64,000 nucleotides of DNA from Psettodes erumei. Taxonomy: Eukaryota > Chordata > Actinopteri > Pleuronectiformes > Psettodidae. The notes beneath the pieces are model-generated. The model was given only the letters and a program-made list of their open reading frames with translations, was not told where the DNA came from and made no database searches. The translations under genes and the position numbers were made by a program. Shown here one piece after another: positions 1 to 13,500 of this stretch. The stretch lies in the NCBI GenBank assembly GCA_016785225.1, contig JAFBJZ010000895.1:124001-188000 (forward strand). Direction: 5' to 3'. Numbering within the stretch: position 1 is the first letter of the stretch; the number at the start of each line of letters is the position of its first letter.

Positions 1-100
1 CTGATCTGCGCTGACCAACAAAACAGTATCGGTAAGACACAGGGCATTCCTGTTGTGTCAATTACTGTAAAGTGATCACATGTCCTCTTTTCTCTTTCAG

Positions 101-177
101 GATCAACTGAAATCTTCCGCCCCTCTCGCCTTCTACAAGCCCTGAAGGACTTAGAGAAAGAAGAGCAGACCACTTAA
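101..177 (+). CDS. Terminal coding exon of an unidentified plus-strand gene (partial)
   Basis: A polypyrimidine tract ending in tctctttcag at 91-100 is a strong 3' splice site. Downstream, one frame (from 103, after two bases of a split codon) encodes 24 residues ending in LLQALKDLEKEEQTT and a TAA at 175-177. This is a charged, probably helical C-terminus. A second frame, from 101, gives a shorter end (…PLAFYKP, TGA at 143-145), so the phase is not proven; the longer frame is preferred. A poly(A) signal at 885-890 fits a last exon. The rest of the gene lies left of the window. I do not recognise the protein. It is convergent with whirlin. Confidence 0.5.
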
Positions 178-905
178 GAAGCTCCTGTAGTGCTCCCTCC
201 CCAGGCCCCACATACAGCAATGACAGCACACTATGACACCCCCCCCAACCACCACCTCCCTGCCACCCCACATGACATATCAAACGTATCAGACATACAC
301 TTGATGTTGTGCATGATCCAGTTACTGTGAACTCGTACACTGAACTGTTTTAAAATGATCTCAGTTTATTGGGAGAGACTAAATATGTGTTGAATGTTAT
401 CCAGTGTAGATTGTGGGATTTGGGGTTATACATGAAAACTGGAGAATCCATATTCCACTGCTTCACATAACTTTCTTCTTTTATTTTGTTGGCGCATGTC
501 AGTTTTTTTATGTAGCGCTTTTGATACAGTAGCAGCCGTGCAGTACTGTACAAACAATCAGATTTACAGTCATCTGTCTGACCTTGGAAATGCCAATGTG
601 TTCTGCTGTGACACTTAGCTGTAGATGAAGCATTTGTAAGATAAATAGACAGTACAGTTGGGTAGTCTCTTGTGCATTGTCTCAATAATAATAACTACGT
701 TTCTGGCATTGTATGTTTGTCCTGTAGAGATTCAGTTTCCTTCTTGCCCCCCCCCCCATGTTTGACCATAATGTTGTCATTGGTTATTGTTGTAGTGATA
801 TTCTGTAGGAAATCCACTGTGTATGAAGAGAGAGGTCAGTATCATCACAAGTCTGTGTTTTTGCTGCAGGACCTGTGTTAAACTAATAAAGCGGCTTCCA
901 CTAAA
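178..905 (+). other. 3'UTR of the plus-strand gene
   Basis: This stretch lies between the proposed stop at 177 and a canonical AATAAA at 885-890, with cleavage expected some 10-25 bases later. It has no long open frame and no recognisable repeat except a C-run near 747-758. The 3' limit is inferred from the poly(A) signal only. Confidence 0.45.
885..890 (+). terminator. Poly(A) signal AATAAA of the plus-strand gene
   Basis: A canonical hexamer lies about 710 bases after the proposed stop codon on the same strand, followed by a T-rich stretch near 916-935 that could serve as the downstream element. Confidence 0.45.
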
Positions 906-3900
906 CTCCTTCATTTAGTTTTTAATTTTTTTTATCTATTCATTCATTCATTCATTCATTAGCCCCAAATCATAAGTTGAGAAAAGAAGGCAAAAATCCC
1001 ACTCATTGTCCAGGTAAAAGGAAATGAGGAAAAGAGTTTTTTGTGAAATGAGATGCGCTCTCCACCAACTCATCGCCTGAGTTGACATCAATTTCTGATG
1101 ATATAGCTGGGTCAGCTTTATTTGTGTATTTATTGCAGCTGATGATTAGAGTACGCTTAATGAACTGTCAAATAGATTGGGGTTTATAGAGCACATTTTG
1201 GTTTAATGAATAACTCGTAACAGCTGGCTCGATCCTGAGATCATAACATTGAGTTGTGCAAACCATCATCCTCAGTGTGATGCGGTTCAATATGCTGGTG
1301 AGTCAACCGAGTCCTTTTTAAGTGTCTGACATCAAAATATGGTTTTTAAAACACGTACAGGATGAGGCACATTAATGCCTGGGTACAGATCCTAGTGGCT
1401 TTAGAGTTCCGTGGACAGCCTCGAACAGATTACATTTGGCAATAAAAGGCTTTGTGAAAGTTTCAGACAAAGAACTTGGTTTCTCCTAACTGAGCCAGGT
1501 GGGAGCTACCTTTAGCCTTAGAATATCTTAATGTGGCCCCGCCTCCCCCGTCTTTTCAGCGCAATTCTGCAACAAGCTCTTTCCAGATATCAGACTGTCC
1601 CTCAGGGCATTGTACCAGACTGCTGAGGTGAAGAGGGCACTTCCAAACATCATGACAGTGGTAGATTTGATTTAAAGCACTAAAATTGCATTGAGGTAGG
1701 TCCTGCATATTTTGTATCTCGCCCTGCCTTGTGGTTTTATTACCTTTATCATTTCAGTACATGGTGTATATTTCCTAACAAATGTATCTTTAGAGAAACT
1801 GTCTCAAGGTCTGCAATTAGACACAAAGGAAACGGAGCCGCTTCTCCTTCTTCAAAGCTGCAGTTACATTGTATCAGAGTCTTTTGATTTCTGCTTATGA
1901 ATGATTTGTTTCATTTTTACCCCTTGATAGATTATGGTCCAAGGGATTTTAATGTGATTAATCTGGTTACATAAAACATTAGACACATTGAACTGTATTT
2001 CCCAATGAAGCCGATGGGGGGAGCTTTCGCCAAATGCTGGCAGGAGCTGTTAAAAGCGTGGGACAGATGAGGCTCTTTCACTCTGAGAGCTTTGAAGCAT
2101 GTGAACTCAGCAGCGGTGGAAAGACTATTTTTAGAATGTTTTCAATCTGACTCTGCACTGATGTTTCGTTAAACATGATTTTCCTGGTGAAGGAAAAAGT
2201 GAGATGCCTGGATGTCTCATCAGAAAAAAAAAAACAAGCAAGTGGGAGAAGCCCCCGTCGGTGTGTGTCACACCTGCCCAGCCAAGACTATTTTGCCTGA
2301 TATTGAAGGAGCTTTCTTTACGTTTCCTCTCAGAAGTCTTGTGGAAATAACGCTCTGCTGTTATTGTCGCACGAGCTTGATTTTTGCAGTGTTTTAGTGA
2401 GCTCAAGGCCGCGGGCAGAGGCAGTGTAAGATGTGAGTCACTCCAACACTATGGAAACCAGTTTTTTTTCGAGAGACAAAGCTCAAAGCAGCAGAGCACA
2501 AACACACATACAACACAAGCTTAATATTCTGTAAATAGAAAATGTTGTCAAGTTGAACCCTGACTGTAACCAAAGCCCTCTGACTCGTTTATGCTTAATC
2601 AAGCCCATAATGTTGTACGGTTAGAAAATGCAGATTATTCTTTGTTTATAGGCCCTACAAATCTGTTATTCACGATATAGAGAATATTCCTCATATCTTT
2701 GCTAGCTCTGATGAAAAAAAGAAGATGACACTCCAACATTTGGTGAAGTCAGCAACTGCTAATGGAAAAAGGAATGGAAGCCAGCTCGATATAAATGAGA
2801 TTGTCTTCCTGCATTAAAACAGAGCAATAGCCTGGTGTATCTGATGCATTTGAAATCAGTCGTCAAGCAGGAGCAGACAAAAGAGAGAAATGCAGAAGTA
2901 TTTGCTGACTAATTTTATTTCTCCACCTCCGTTCCAGGGCAAATGAAACTGTTTTTATTAGAGTCGGAGTGATCAGCCTTACATAGCCTCCACTGCAGAA
3001 ATCAAAGTCTGTCGCATTACTGCATGGTTGAATAGTGTTGATGGTAGCCAACAGTTTTGAAGAGAAACCCACACATTGATTTGATAGTGCACAAAAACGC
3101 CCACAGAGAAGGAAATCAGGGAGCAGGGATAAAAGTTCCGCATGTCTTGTGCTAAAACAGCAACATCAACACCTGCGGGAGCTGAACTTATGTGGCCATG
3201 AGGAAGAGTCCAGGAGGGAGTAGAAAAGTGACAGGAACTAGGTGGCCACACCTAGTGACACTCAAACCCACATCCAACACACAAACATAGACAACACACA
3301 CAAGGGAAGGGAGAGAGAGCACCCAAAACACTAGGATACAGAGCCAAACTCTAACAGTTTGCCACAGCCTCGAACAGCCAATCACGTTGTTGCTGTCAAA
3401 CTGTAAATGTGTCCTCTCCCATCAGCTGTCATTTCAGGCCAATCATTGGGGCCCCCCATCCCATTCTCCTTCAGTCGTCCATCCAGTACCCATGCCAACC
3501 TCACCAGAGTCCCTCTTAATCTAGTCCTAGTCTCTTCATCCCATCTCCCCAACCCCAGTAAAGCTGAGGGGTCGTGGGGTTCCGATACTCTGCACTGCCT
3601 CACCCCTTCAGTAACAGTGACATCACGACAGGGTCTTGTCCTCAAGAGACTCTCACATTTCACATGTTCATTCACTCGGCAATAAACAGTGTTTTTGTTC
3701 ACTCAAAAAAGAAAAGAAATGATCTCCTGATTGAAAAGACCGCAAACCAACAGAGCCACAGTTAACCTCAGGCTTTCAGAGCTCCAGGGACCCTGAGAGT
3801 GTGGAAGCAGCTGTTCACATTGCCTTGGTGAAAATCCAGCCGTGTGATCAGCACTTGTCAGCACTGCTAAATGTTGGCTGCCTGTCTCTGTAAATCCTGT

Positions 3901-6900
3901 TGGCCAGATTGCATCAATATCATTACAAAAACACATTTTGAAGAGAGCTACTGAACTGACCATATTTACTTTATTCTTCACCTTCTGATTGCTGGTTTTG
4001 TATCTCTTTAAGAGATCCAAATGCCATGGTGTTTAATATTTAACCTTTGGAGACCACACAGTGAAAAGAATCTGGACATACAGATTAATATCTTGGACAA
4101 ACCTAGCAGAGGGTTTTTCTGTTTTATCTGTATTAAGTTAATTCATGGTAATGCCAAGGGCCTCACTTCACCGTTGCACACCTGCACTGGGTATTTTCCA
4201 CTGTGCTGCAGTCTTTGTATGCATTTTACATCCTCAGCCAGAAAGTTCACTTTTCAGCCTTTCACTCTGGCTCTGATATGCCATCTCATGGGACGCAGCC
4301 TGGTTCACTGAACTGTCTTTGGTTTACAGGTTGTGTGTTGATGGGGATCTGCACAAAACCTGACTGCTGATAAAAAAAAGCAACACTTTTTTTTTTTTTA
4401 ATTGTCACGTCAGCAGCTTGAGCCCTGGACTTTTGTTAGTCTCTGGTGTTTGTTATGGCTTGTTCTGCAGTTATTTCCTTTGTGATGCCCTCATGTGTTC
4501 CACCTGGGCCCTATTACCCCGCCTTCCTCTTCTTACCCTGGTCATTGGGTGGTCATGCTGTGCATGTCCATGTTTTTGCTTATGTCTGAGTTACTCCCCA
4601 GTATGTCTTGGGGTGTGTCGTGTTTTTCCTGCTGCGCTCCAGAGTTGTTTGGTTTACTGTCTTCCCTGTTTCTTGTCAGTCTGCCTAGTGAACAAAATAA
4701 CTTCTGACACTACCTGGGTCAGTGTGCTTTTGGGTCCAGAAAACTCACCAAAGTGTAATAAATAATTTACCAAATCCAAATTAACTTTAAGGCTCATTAA
4801 CTTTTCTGTTCATGCACTTTTTTGGCTGTTTTAATGCTTTTTAATGCTTCTAATATGTCATTTAAGGATCGGCTGGTGTTATTCTTATTGCCAACCAAAA
4901 TCCCATGAAAAGACCAAAATGAACAATTTGTTGGTCCTTCGCTCAGTACTTTCTGGTTTCCCTACGCTGGCTGTGGCTCTTAAATTAAAATTGTAATTGC
5001 TTTTAGCAAACGTTATTTGAACGGGAGGAAATAATGCATTTGTGGGACTGTTTTTAGCTGCAGATTAGTTCACGTTATGTGTGTCAGTGAGTATTTGTGA
5101 CTTCAAGACAGTGTACGTGGGATAGAATGAAAATAAACTACACTGTGTGAGCTCATGGGAATGAAGGAATTGTTGTCAGGAATGAAGGATTTGTTGTCAT
5201 CGCCAGGTGTATTCTTTAAAAATTTGTTCAAACGCTGCAGCATGTTAAAGAACCAATTCTTTAGCAGTTAGACAAAGAATCACTGCATCAAGAAATCCAA
5301 GCTCCCTATTTCCTTTTCTGTGCTATGTGAATCAATACACTGGAAGTATTTTAATAAGGTTACAAAAGAGAAAAAAAAGAATTAAAAAAAGAAAAAACTC
5401 CAAAAAACTTCTTGTCAGCTCTGTCCTCTACACCAAATATGCAACATAACATGTATCTTTTAGTTTTTCAGGACTTTTTTTATTATGCCTACATGAAGAA
5501 ATCTGTTGGGGAAGATGTGGATCTATTTCACTCTTTCCACTAACATTTAAAAAAAAAAAAAAAATGCTCGAATTGTTCTGAAGGACGTTTTTGTGCCGAG
5601 ACAGCTGTGATAGTACAAGGGGAGGGGAAACACGCAAAAGATGTTAGCGGGTACAGCAGCCACAAAGGAGTTACATAATTGTGTTTAGCAAAACTCCTCT
5701 CACCATGTACTCTATGTACAGCTCTATGAATCTGTGTGCATCCTTTTCTATACAAGCTATGTCATGTTTGAACAGTGTGCATTCACAAAAAAAGCCCAAC
5801 CTCATTTAAACTTAATTAGAACAGCACAGTTTTCTCCCCGACCTATCATCCTTGAATCCAGATAGTTTAATGTTGCATTACGCCTACATCTAATCACTAA
5901 ACTCCTACATTTTTCTAGTAGCTGCTACTCACTGTAGTGGGATTATGTCATTAGATACAGTATATAAAAATATAATATAACCATCATAAATAGAATTGGC
6001 CTGTAAATACTTTTTTTTGAGAGCATGCGCTATTTTCTCAATTTGGATGATTTGGGATTACAGTCACAGTTATGAAAACACCAGATACTAAAATATGTTT
6101 CAGGCTAACGTGAAAGGAACAGACCAAATACAAGCCACACATTTGACTGACTGTTGTGCTGTAGTTAACAACACTCTGGGCAACAACATGCCACAGCTGT
6201 CAGCTGTTTGTGTACATTTATTTGGTTGTCCTAAGCCCTGGTTAAAAATTGATTATGAAATGAATTCAAGCTGTATATCGTATAAAGTAGTAACAATCAG
6301 ATGGATTTGCTGAAACATGAGTCCACAAAAACAAATGATAAAGACGGTAAATGCTTTTAAAGCAGCATTAAAGCAATTTAGTGTGCAATGTCATACATTA
6401 GGGGACACTTACAAGAGATAGAATTCAAACAAACAAACAAGTCATCCTGTATCTGGCGTTTTCCATGATTAAATGTCATTTTTTTGACCCTGGTGATCTA
6501 TCTGATTTCAAAAATGCACATTCTCTTCTGAAACACTAATAGCAAAAGTACAAACACAAATTTAATTATTTCATCCCACTGGCAGTCCTTGAAAAGAAAA
6601 CAACTTAGGAAGACAGTTGTTATTTTACAGTGTGGAGCCATACTGATTAAACAGTCTTTGGGTAAATTAAAATCATAACACAGTTTGTGGGAGTTCATAC
6701 TTTGCAATATTGTCATAATCTTAGTCTGAACGGCCACAGACTCAAATAATGGCGATGTACCCTCAGTGACCAGATGCAGTCTGATGTGATAACATCTGCA
6801 TTCACAAGGGTGCTAAAGTTATCATTCTTAGTTATCATTATCAGTTAACTTATCATTCCTGGGTATATAACTTTTAGTTAGGTTTTTTTTTTGGTCATCC

Positions 6901-9508
6901 GTCATAGCTGCATGCTTCTCTGATGTTCTTTGTTTGACTTCCTGTCTGCGTTTATTAGACAGACTTGTCTCTCGCAGTCACCTCCCCATGATTAGTATTG
7001 TCATTGCCCTGTACTGACAGGACTGAGGCTATTGAGGGTCTGACCCTCTGCTTCTGTTGCTCACAGTGTGATCACACCTTATTAATTATAACAGGATAAC
7101 TCCAATCTAATCAGTGTTTCCTGTACAGTGCGTTTGCAGCTCACTGATTCATTAGTGAGTCGAATCTCTCATCAGCTTCCCACAGAGAGCAGGATAATGA
7201 TATGCTAATTCATGCAGGACCTTCACTGATCGCTCCTGTGCAGTCGCCGTGTTTGCACGGGGTTTCGTTAAGACGACCCTGTCTCCTAGTTTCTGATTGA
7301 ATCATTAAGAGGTGCTTGGGGGTGGACGACAGTTGCAAAAAACAAAACAACTGTCCAGAGACTGCCATTCACGTTCACAGTCCCTGTCTGTGCAACAAGC
7401 ACTTTGGTTAAGGTCTGGGGAAAGATGGTGGTTTTGTTGACTATTAATGGACAGGTTGTGCCTCAAATCACTGTGGACCTTTTTCTTTATTAAACCAGAA
7501 TATTAATGAAGAGCTGTGAGCATCTAAACACAACCATATAACAGCTTGATAATGCTGCAGTACCTACAGGTAGATATTGCACTGTCAGATCAGATAGTTT
7601 GGCAGAAAGCAAATATACACATTAACAACTTTACCTCATGGTGTTAACAGAAAATGTAATCCAGCTGCAATTGCATTCGCCACAAAACAGATTTGCTGTT
7701 GCAGTTCAGTTGTGTAGAACCATTATTTCCAGGAGACAGGGTTGATATAGAGACATATAGAGACATCCTGCACTTGAAGCTGCTGGGGCAAGACTGGAAA
7801 TCAAACATGAGTGAGGTTGAGTAGGATTATAATCTTTCAGAATATTAAATACTCTTCTACTGTAAACTATTTGATATTATAAAAAAGTTATATAGAGTCA
7901 TCTCATACTACAGTATATACAAAGTATCATTACCATTACTTTTTGTATTATAGCTATTGAAGTACATATGGCATTACTGCTGAAATACTGAAGAAATGTC
8001 AAAGAATGTATATATTGAAAACAACTGTGATTGGTGAGTTTAAGGTTTGATTTCAAAACAGGTTTGGGTAAAGAATCAAAGTTAGCAGGTGGCTCTTGGT
8101 AAATTCCTCTTTTAAGGCAGAATGATGAAACAGTGTACTTCTGTCCTTTTTGTCATTATTGTAATGCTAGTTGAGATAAGGGAATTATGGGGTTTCAGTC
8201 ATGATAGTTCAGGGTAATCATGCCAAGCATGAGTCACACAATATTTGCAAGAATGTTTGTTTTAACTAAAACGTAGCTGGTGATCAGTCAGGTGTCAGAG
8301 TTTCATTTCCATGTAAACTCATCAGAGGCAGAGCCGCGGAGCCAGTCATCCCGTCTCCTCAGCATCAGGTCAAAGCTCTGTGAAGACGTGAGCCCTGACA
8401 GAGGGAAGCTGACATGATGAAGTCTTATACTTTCAGTAACTAAGCAACCACACACAGTAGGCACGCTTTTATCTTGGGTAGTTCAAGTTAATCAGTCCAG
8501 CTGATGATTTAAACCTTTCACTCATCAAGCCAAGCTGAGTGAACCTGCTGAACTTTCAGTTTCATTTACACTTCACAAGTCTTATTTTTTCGTTTGAGTT
8601 AGTTCATTTTCTCTAGTTTCCTGTTGCTACTGAGAAATTCTGGTTACTGGTTATAGTAACACTAAACTCACTAAAGCAAATACTGACATCCCAGAATCTG
8701 CTGACATCACTACAAAATAAGTGCAACAGATCCAGAACAATTCAGCTTATGTACAACAAATATGTTTTGCACTGTGGAGTGCAGAGTGGAACTGTGACTG
8801 GGGTGAGGATATGTTTCATGAATATGTCCGGTCATAAATACTTAAAACAACATTGAATCTGAATGCCTCAGTGAAATCTTCACAGACAACTTCCAATATG
8901 TGATCACACCAAAGTGCTGTTGTTGCCTTCAACTAACCACAGATGGGACTTTGGATGGGACTGTGCGACAGTTGCAACCCAGTCTCAGGGCAGTTTGTGA
9001 GTCCTGAAATTGAATCTGTTGCTTATTTGAATAAATATATTTCAACTGCTAACAAAATGTTGAATGAATTAGTGCAACTACTTCCTTATTAGACCAGACT
9101 ATGGTCTTTCCTTAACCTTTACCAAGGAACAAGTGCAAAACTTCTGTCCATGCACATGAATTAATGCATGAAATATTGTGAGTATTTCACAAACTGCTTC
9201 AAACTGATATACAGTAGTTTGAAAGTCATGAGGAACAAAAAAGGCAAATTCATTAATATAAACAAATCAATAGATTGAATTTCCTGACTGTTTCACAAAC
9301 TGTCATTGACAGTGGCCCACCATCCACCCCAACCACATCCAACTGAATTCCACTGTTGACAATAAACAGTAATGTAATGTAACTGGGATAAACTGTTGAG
9401 CTGTATATTAACATAATTTCTCAGAGACAGGGTTGCCAACAAATGTGATCAGTAAGGTGACCAGACAGGTTGTAAACAAGTCAGCAGTTTAGCTGGATTA
9501 GCCACCAC
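906..9508. other. Intergenic region between convergent genes
   Basis: No splice-flanked coding segment or recognisable protein was found on either strand. Open frames here are short and lack homology. It holds an (ATTC)n run at 938-960, A- and T-runs (for example 4388-4399 and 5552-5564), a short tandem duplication near 5158-5201, and one stretch (6940-7300) that looks compositionally like a conserved non-coding element. A cysteine-rich open frame at 4418-4765 was considered and rejected as a gene. Confidence 0.5.
938..960. repeat. (ATTC)n microsatellite
   Basis: Nearly six perfect ATTC units just past the 3' end of the plus-strand gene. Confidence 0.9.
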
Positions 9509-10351
9509 TTTATTGCGAAGTAAGAGTGAAGACACCCACAGCATTATGTACAAAATAGCCTATATCAGGCAAATATAGAAAATAAAGGTATGGTCTGTAA
9601 ACTGCCTACCACACAGTTTGGGAAATAATTTTCACTGGTTGCCTTTATTTTCTCTCCCAAATGTCAAAAGGGTTTGACACACCAGATGGTTTGATCACAG
9701 CTGTGAGTACATTGCTTCAGAGGGTTTCCATTTTACCTCCAAATTAATGTAGTTTATCTGTTTACTTGTTTTCAACCTGCCTGGTTGTGTTGGCAATTAA
9801 ATAGGGGACAATGACATTATTTTTGATCATTTTGAAAATAAAAAGAGCCAAATGATCCTTTTACAGAGTATACCTGGCCTGCCTACTCCAGATCAGCTTT
9901 GCCTCACTGATACTGTATGAAGAAAAAAAAACCCAAAACAGAAAAACTGAACTTGACTGACAGTAATATGTGGTGTTTTTTTTAAATTAATATTTGGTGT
10001 CCTAAGCGCACTATGTGTACTGTCTTCATGGTCAAACAATACAATAATACTCAGGGTTTGAATACTAATGAAACTATTACTACTAATCAACCACTGGAAC
10101 AAATGCAAATAGCATTTGACCCAGGTATGACATTTATGGCAAATATTAATGTAATATCCTTTTTCTGAATTTAGATTGTGCAAATCTCCGTTAAGTGCAA
10201 TGAACGCTTATCCGCCACATCTTTCCCTGAAAATAAAATGAGGGCCATGATTACAGGACAACATCATGTGGAGTTCATATGGTTCCCTCGAAGCATTAGT
10301 ACAGTGTTTGACACAGTGTGTGACCTCCAAACTGCATAAAGAGTCTTCATA
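9509..10351 (-). other. whrn: Probable 3'UTR of whirlin
   Basis: On the minus strand, downstream of the whirlin stop codon, the first AATAAA-type signals are at 9644-9649 and 9509-9514 (tttatt on the plus strand). The 3'UTR would thus be about 0.7-0.85 kb. The region has no other gene signal. The exact 3' end is inferred; transcript data are not visible here. Confidence 0.4.
9644..9649 (-). terminator. Candidate poly(A) signal of whirlin (first)
   Basis: This is the first AATAAA on the minus strand after the stop codon at 10352-10354, about 700 bases downstream. A second candidate is at 9509-9514. Confidence 0.35.
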
Positions 10352-10528
10352 TCAGAGTCCCAGCTCAACCACCAGGAACTCAATGTGGTCCTTCTCTTTG
10401 GTCTTGAAGGCTTCGGCGATGATCCGGGCGGCGTCCTTGTGCTCCCGGCCTCTCAGGGATATGCCGTTGACCTCCAGGATGACCTGACCCACCTTCAGCT
10501 GGTCGCAGTTATGAGCCGAGCCTCCTTT
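10352..10528 (-). CDS. whrn: Whirlin exon 12: second half of PDZ3, C-terminus and stop
   Basis: 59 codons including TGA at 10352-10354. The acceptor gctgacag adjoins 10528, phase 0. It encodes KGGSAHNCDQLKVGQVILEV, NGISLRGREHKDAARIIAEA and FKTKEKDHIEFLVVELGL. The fold matches whirlin PDZ3 throughout. The last residues differ from the mammalian …FNVML end. Confidence 0.96.
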   Translation of the reverse strand, partial: KGGSAHNCDQLKVGQVILEVNGISLRGREHKDAARIIAEAFKTKEKDHIEFLVVELGL

Positions 10529-13500
10529 CTGTCAGCAGAGGCATAGAAGAGACGGCAGACAACAGTGTGAAACAAAGTGCTTAGTCAATAAAAAGCCTTG
10601 ATATTTGCTGTTGTTATACTAACTGTACTTACTTAAATAAATGAAGTAAAAAATTTTGTTTGAATATTTATCAGTTCATTTCTGGGGATTTCTTGGATGT
10701 TTACTGTAGTTATAACATGAGGTTTATCAATGTCTACATCCATATTGTTAACAAGGAACTGAGACTATGTCCTTGGTGTTAATGAGAGATTTATAACACT
10801 GCTTTGGACAGTATTTTGGGAATTTGGAATCCTGGAATCCTGGCCACAGGCCTGCTGGATTAATGCTGCTCTGCACATTGATTTGGGGTTTGGAGGCCTG
10901 CATGATATAGCCCATTATTCAGCTGCCTGCATTGATTTCATTTAATAGCTTTTGCCTAGAAGGATCTAGTTATATTACTGTTATAATGGCATGTCAAGAC
11001 TGGACCTCAGTATTAGTCCTGTGTGCACATGCAATTGTTTGGCACTGGCAGCATCTATTTTCTATAATAAACCTCTGAAGTTCAGCGTTGACAGCACTGA
11101 AGCTCCAGCAGAAAAAACACTGTGGTTTCAGTTGAAAGCAGTTTAATATTTGCAACACTCCCAAACTCCTCAATGTCACTTCTCTCTCCTACCAACCAAA
11201 ATCAAAAAGGGGGTTGGACTTACGACATCAACACTGTCACCTATGGCTGAGGAGAAGCTGATCCTGGCTGTCACTGACAACCCAGTTATTTACATTTATC
11301 TACCACAGGCTGCAGACATGCTCGAAGACGGCTGTTGTAACTTAGCAACACCTCACGGGTAGTGCCAGGGTAGCAGCTGCCTGTGGACACAGCCCCTAAG
11401 ATACAACAGTGGTTTTGCAGAGTTTGGACGAGAGAAGCTTTGTTTCAGTATACAGTATCTTTAATACATTGACACCCAGGCACACATTCTGGAAAGACTT
11501 CCTGTTCCTGCGGGTATTTTTATCAGGATCAACTGAGTAGATTTTGTGGAGAATTTCCAGGAAAAACTAGGATGTAAAAGTCAGACCCAATACAAGTGAA
11601 AATAAATGGCTGGTAAAATACTAATAGCATAATAAAATCAAGGTTACTGAACACAGACTGATTATTTTGCTGTGATGGTATTTCGTTTAATAGTCTTTAA
11701 AAAAGTCTTTAATAGAAGCAAATGTGGTAAACTCTGAGGCATGATCAATATTTTTATATTTACAGAACCAAAAAGAGAATTATCACCTCATCTGTAGTTT
11801 ACTTTTCTGCTCTGAGCTTTTTAGTATTTCTTGTCTCATTGTTTTAATTTCGCTGCCTTGCCCATTTAGCACTCACTGACCTTGTTTTTATCAAAAGAGA
11901 AAGCTGCCAGCAGTCAGACTAGCTGGTGATGAAAGTTAGCTAAAGAGCCAGATATTTTCTCAGGGGTTGGTGGAGACCAAACCACAGCTAAAAGAAGAGA
12001 GATCTTCATTACATTCATATAAAACTCTTGCTCTTTGTGCACTGGGTTACAGTTACAATCAATTAATGCAGCTTTTGAAAGACAAGAACTGAAAACGCAA
12101 TTCATGTGGGTCTTAGTTCCAACTTCAGAAGGGCTTTTTGTTCCATTCCTGTACTGAATATAAAGTCATCCAGTTTAACCATTGAGCCGCTTCCATCCTT
12201 GACCTTACAAAGACTGGTGAGCTGCTGAAGAAGATGAAGGATGTGAGCCAATGACTGAGATGAGTCATTTGCCAGCAGAGTCTATGTGTGTGTGTGTGTG
12301 TGTGTGTGTGGGGGGGGTGTCTCTGTGTGTGCAGTATTATACAAGCATTTCTTCTTCTGGGCAGCCAAAGGGTTAATCCATCCATCCATCCATCCAGTCA
12401 TTGATTCTTCCTCTCCTCAGGACAAACAGAACAATAGTCAAAATTGCCCAATTCAATTTAATCCTCTATGCTGAACATGTTTGTGTTGGGTGACATTTAA
12501 TTAGAAAGCAAAAAAAAAAAAAGAAACATCACTGTTGGGCAAACATAATGAATTTTGGCCAAGAAACTCTGAGAAGGTTAATGAATTAGACACACTCTCA
12601 GCTGCTTCCATGACCATCACTAATATGCCTACAAGCAAGGCATTAATCCCAAGATGTTTAACTGCAGCACTCCTTCTGGCCAAGGGCACAAGAGTGAGCT
12701 CATAATAAATAAATATGTTTATATCAAGCAGCCCAACAAGCCACATCAGTGTTTAAAGCTCAGTCATATCAGCATAATACCTCACATTTACAACATGTAA
12801 ATGAAGAATGGTCAGCTCTTAAACAAAGTCAGGGCCTTGATAATTGACAGAGGAATCTCTGTACATGTTTGAGTGCAGGAAATTGGAGTGAACACACTTC
12901 ATTTCCAAACTGCAGCCATACTGCCGGCTGTGTGCTGACAGTTTTTGGTCAAAGCATCAATCCACATATTAAGTGTGCTATTTTACTGTGTTGCATTTAT
13001 GGTTCTTTTTACCTTTGTTGTAGATGTGGACAGAAGACACTTTACTGACTAACATAATCGTGATGTTAAATATAGCTTACATGCCAAGAACAGGCTGAAT
13101 TTTGCCAGCAGTGGTGCTGAGGAACACTTGGCATCCAAACTGACTGATGTCCGCAGCAGCAGCAGCAGCAGCAGCAGTGTCCTGAAGCTGTGTAATGTGC
13201 TGCAGCTGACTGACTGGTAGAAGGCCAGTATGCTTGGAGGGGTCCTGTAAGGTATATATGTATTGTGCTGTACAAGCACTTGCTTGTTCCTAGTTGGCTG
13301 ATCTGTTAGCCGTTAGCTCGTCAGCTACTGTAGTTCATCAGCCGGCCCTGTGAGCAGTCAATACTGCGCTCGGCTTCTAGTTTGCATGGATGCACCTATA
13401 ATCGTTGCAGAGCCACTTTCCTGGCTACAGAAATTAAGTGACTTTATTGACGCAAATAATCTCCATGTAAAGGTTAAAATGGAACTCCTCCCTGAACTGC

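Noticed and set aside
4418..4765. 115-residue Cys- and Leu-rich plus-strand open frame
   Set aside because: No signal of a gene (no splice sites, no recognisable domain). The text, including gcttttgggtccagaaaac, reads more like the end of an old LTR element. I could not prove that, so it is not listed as a feature.
13049..13279. Frames with poly-Leu or poly-Cys
   Set aside because: Translation of the CAG repeat in intron 11.
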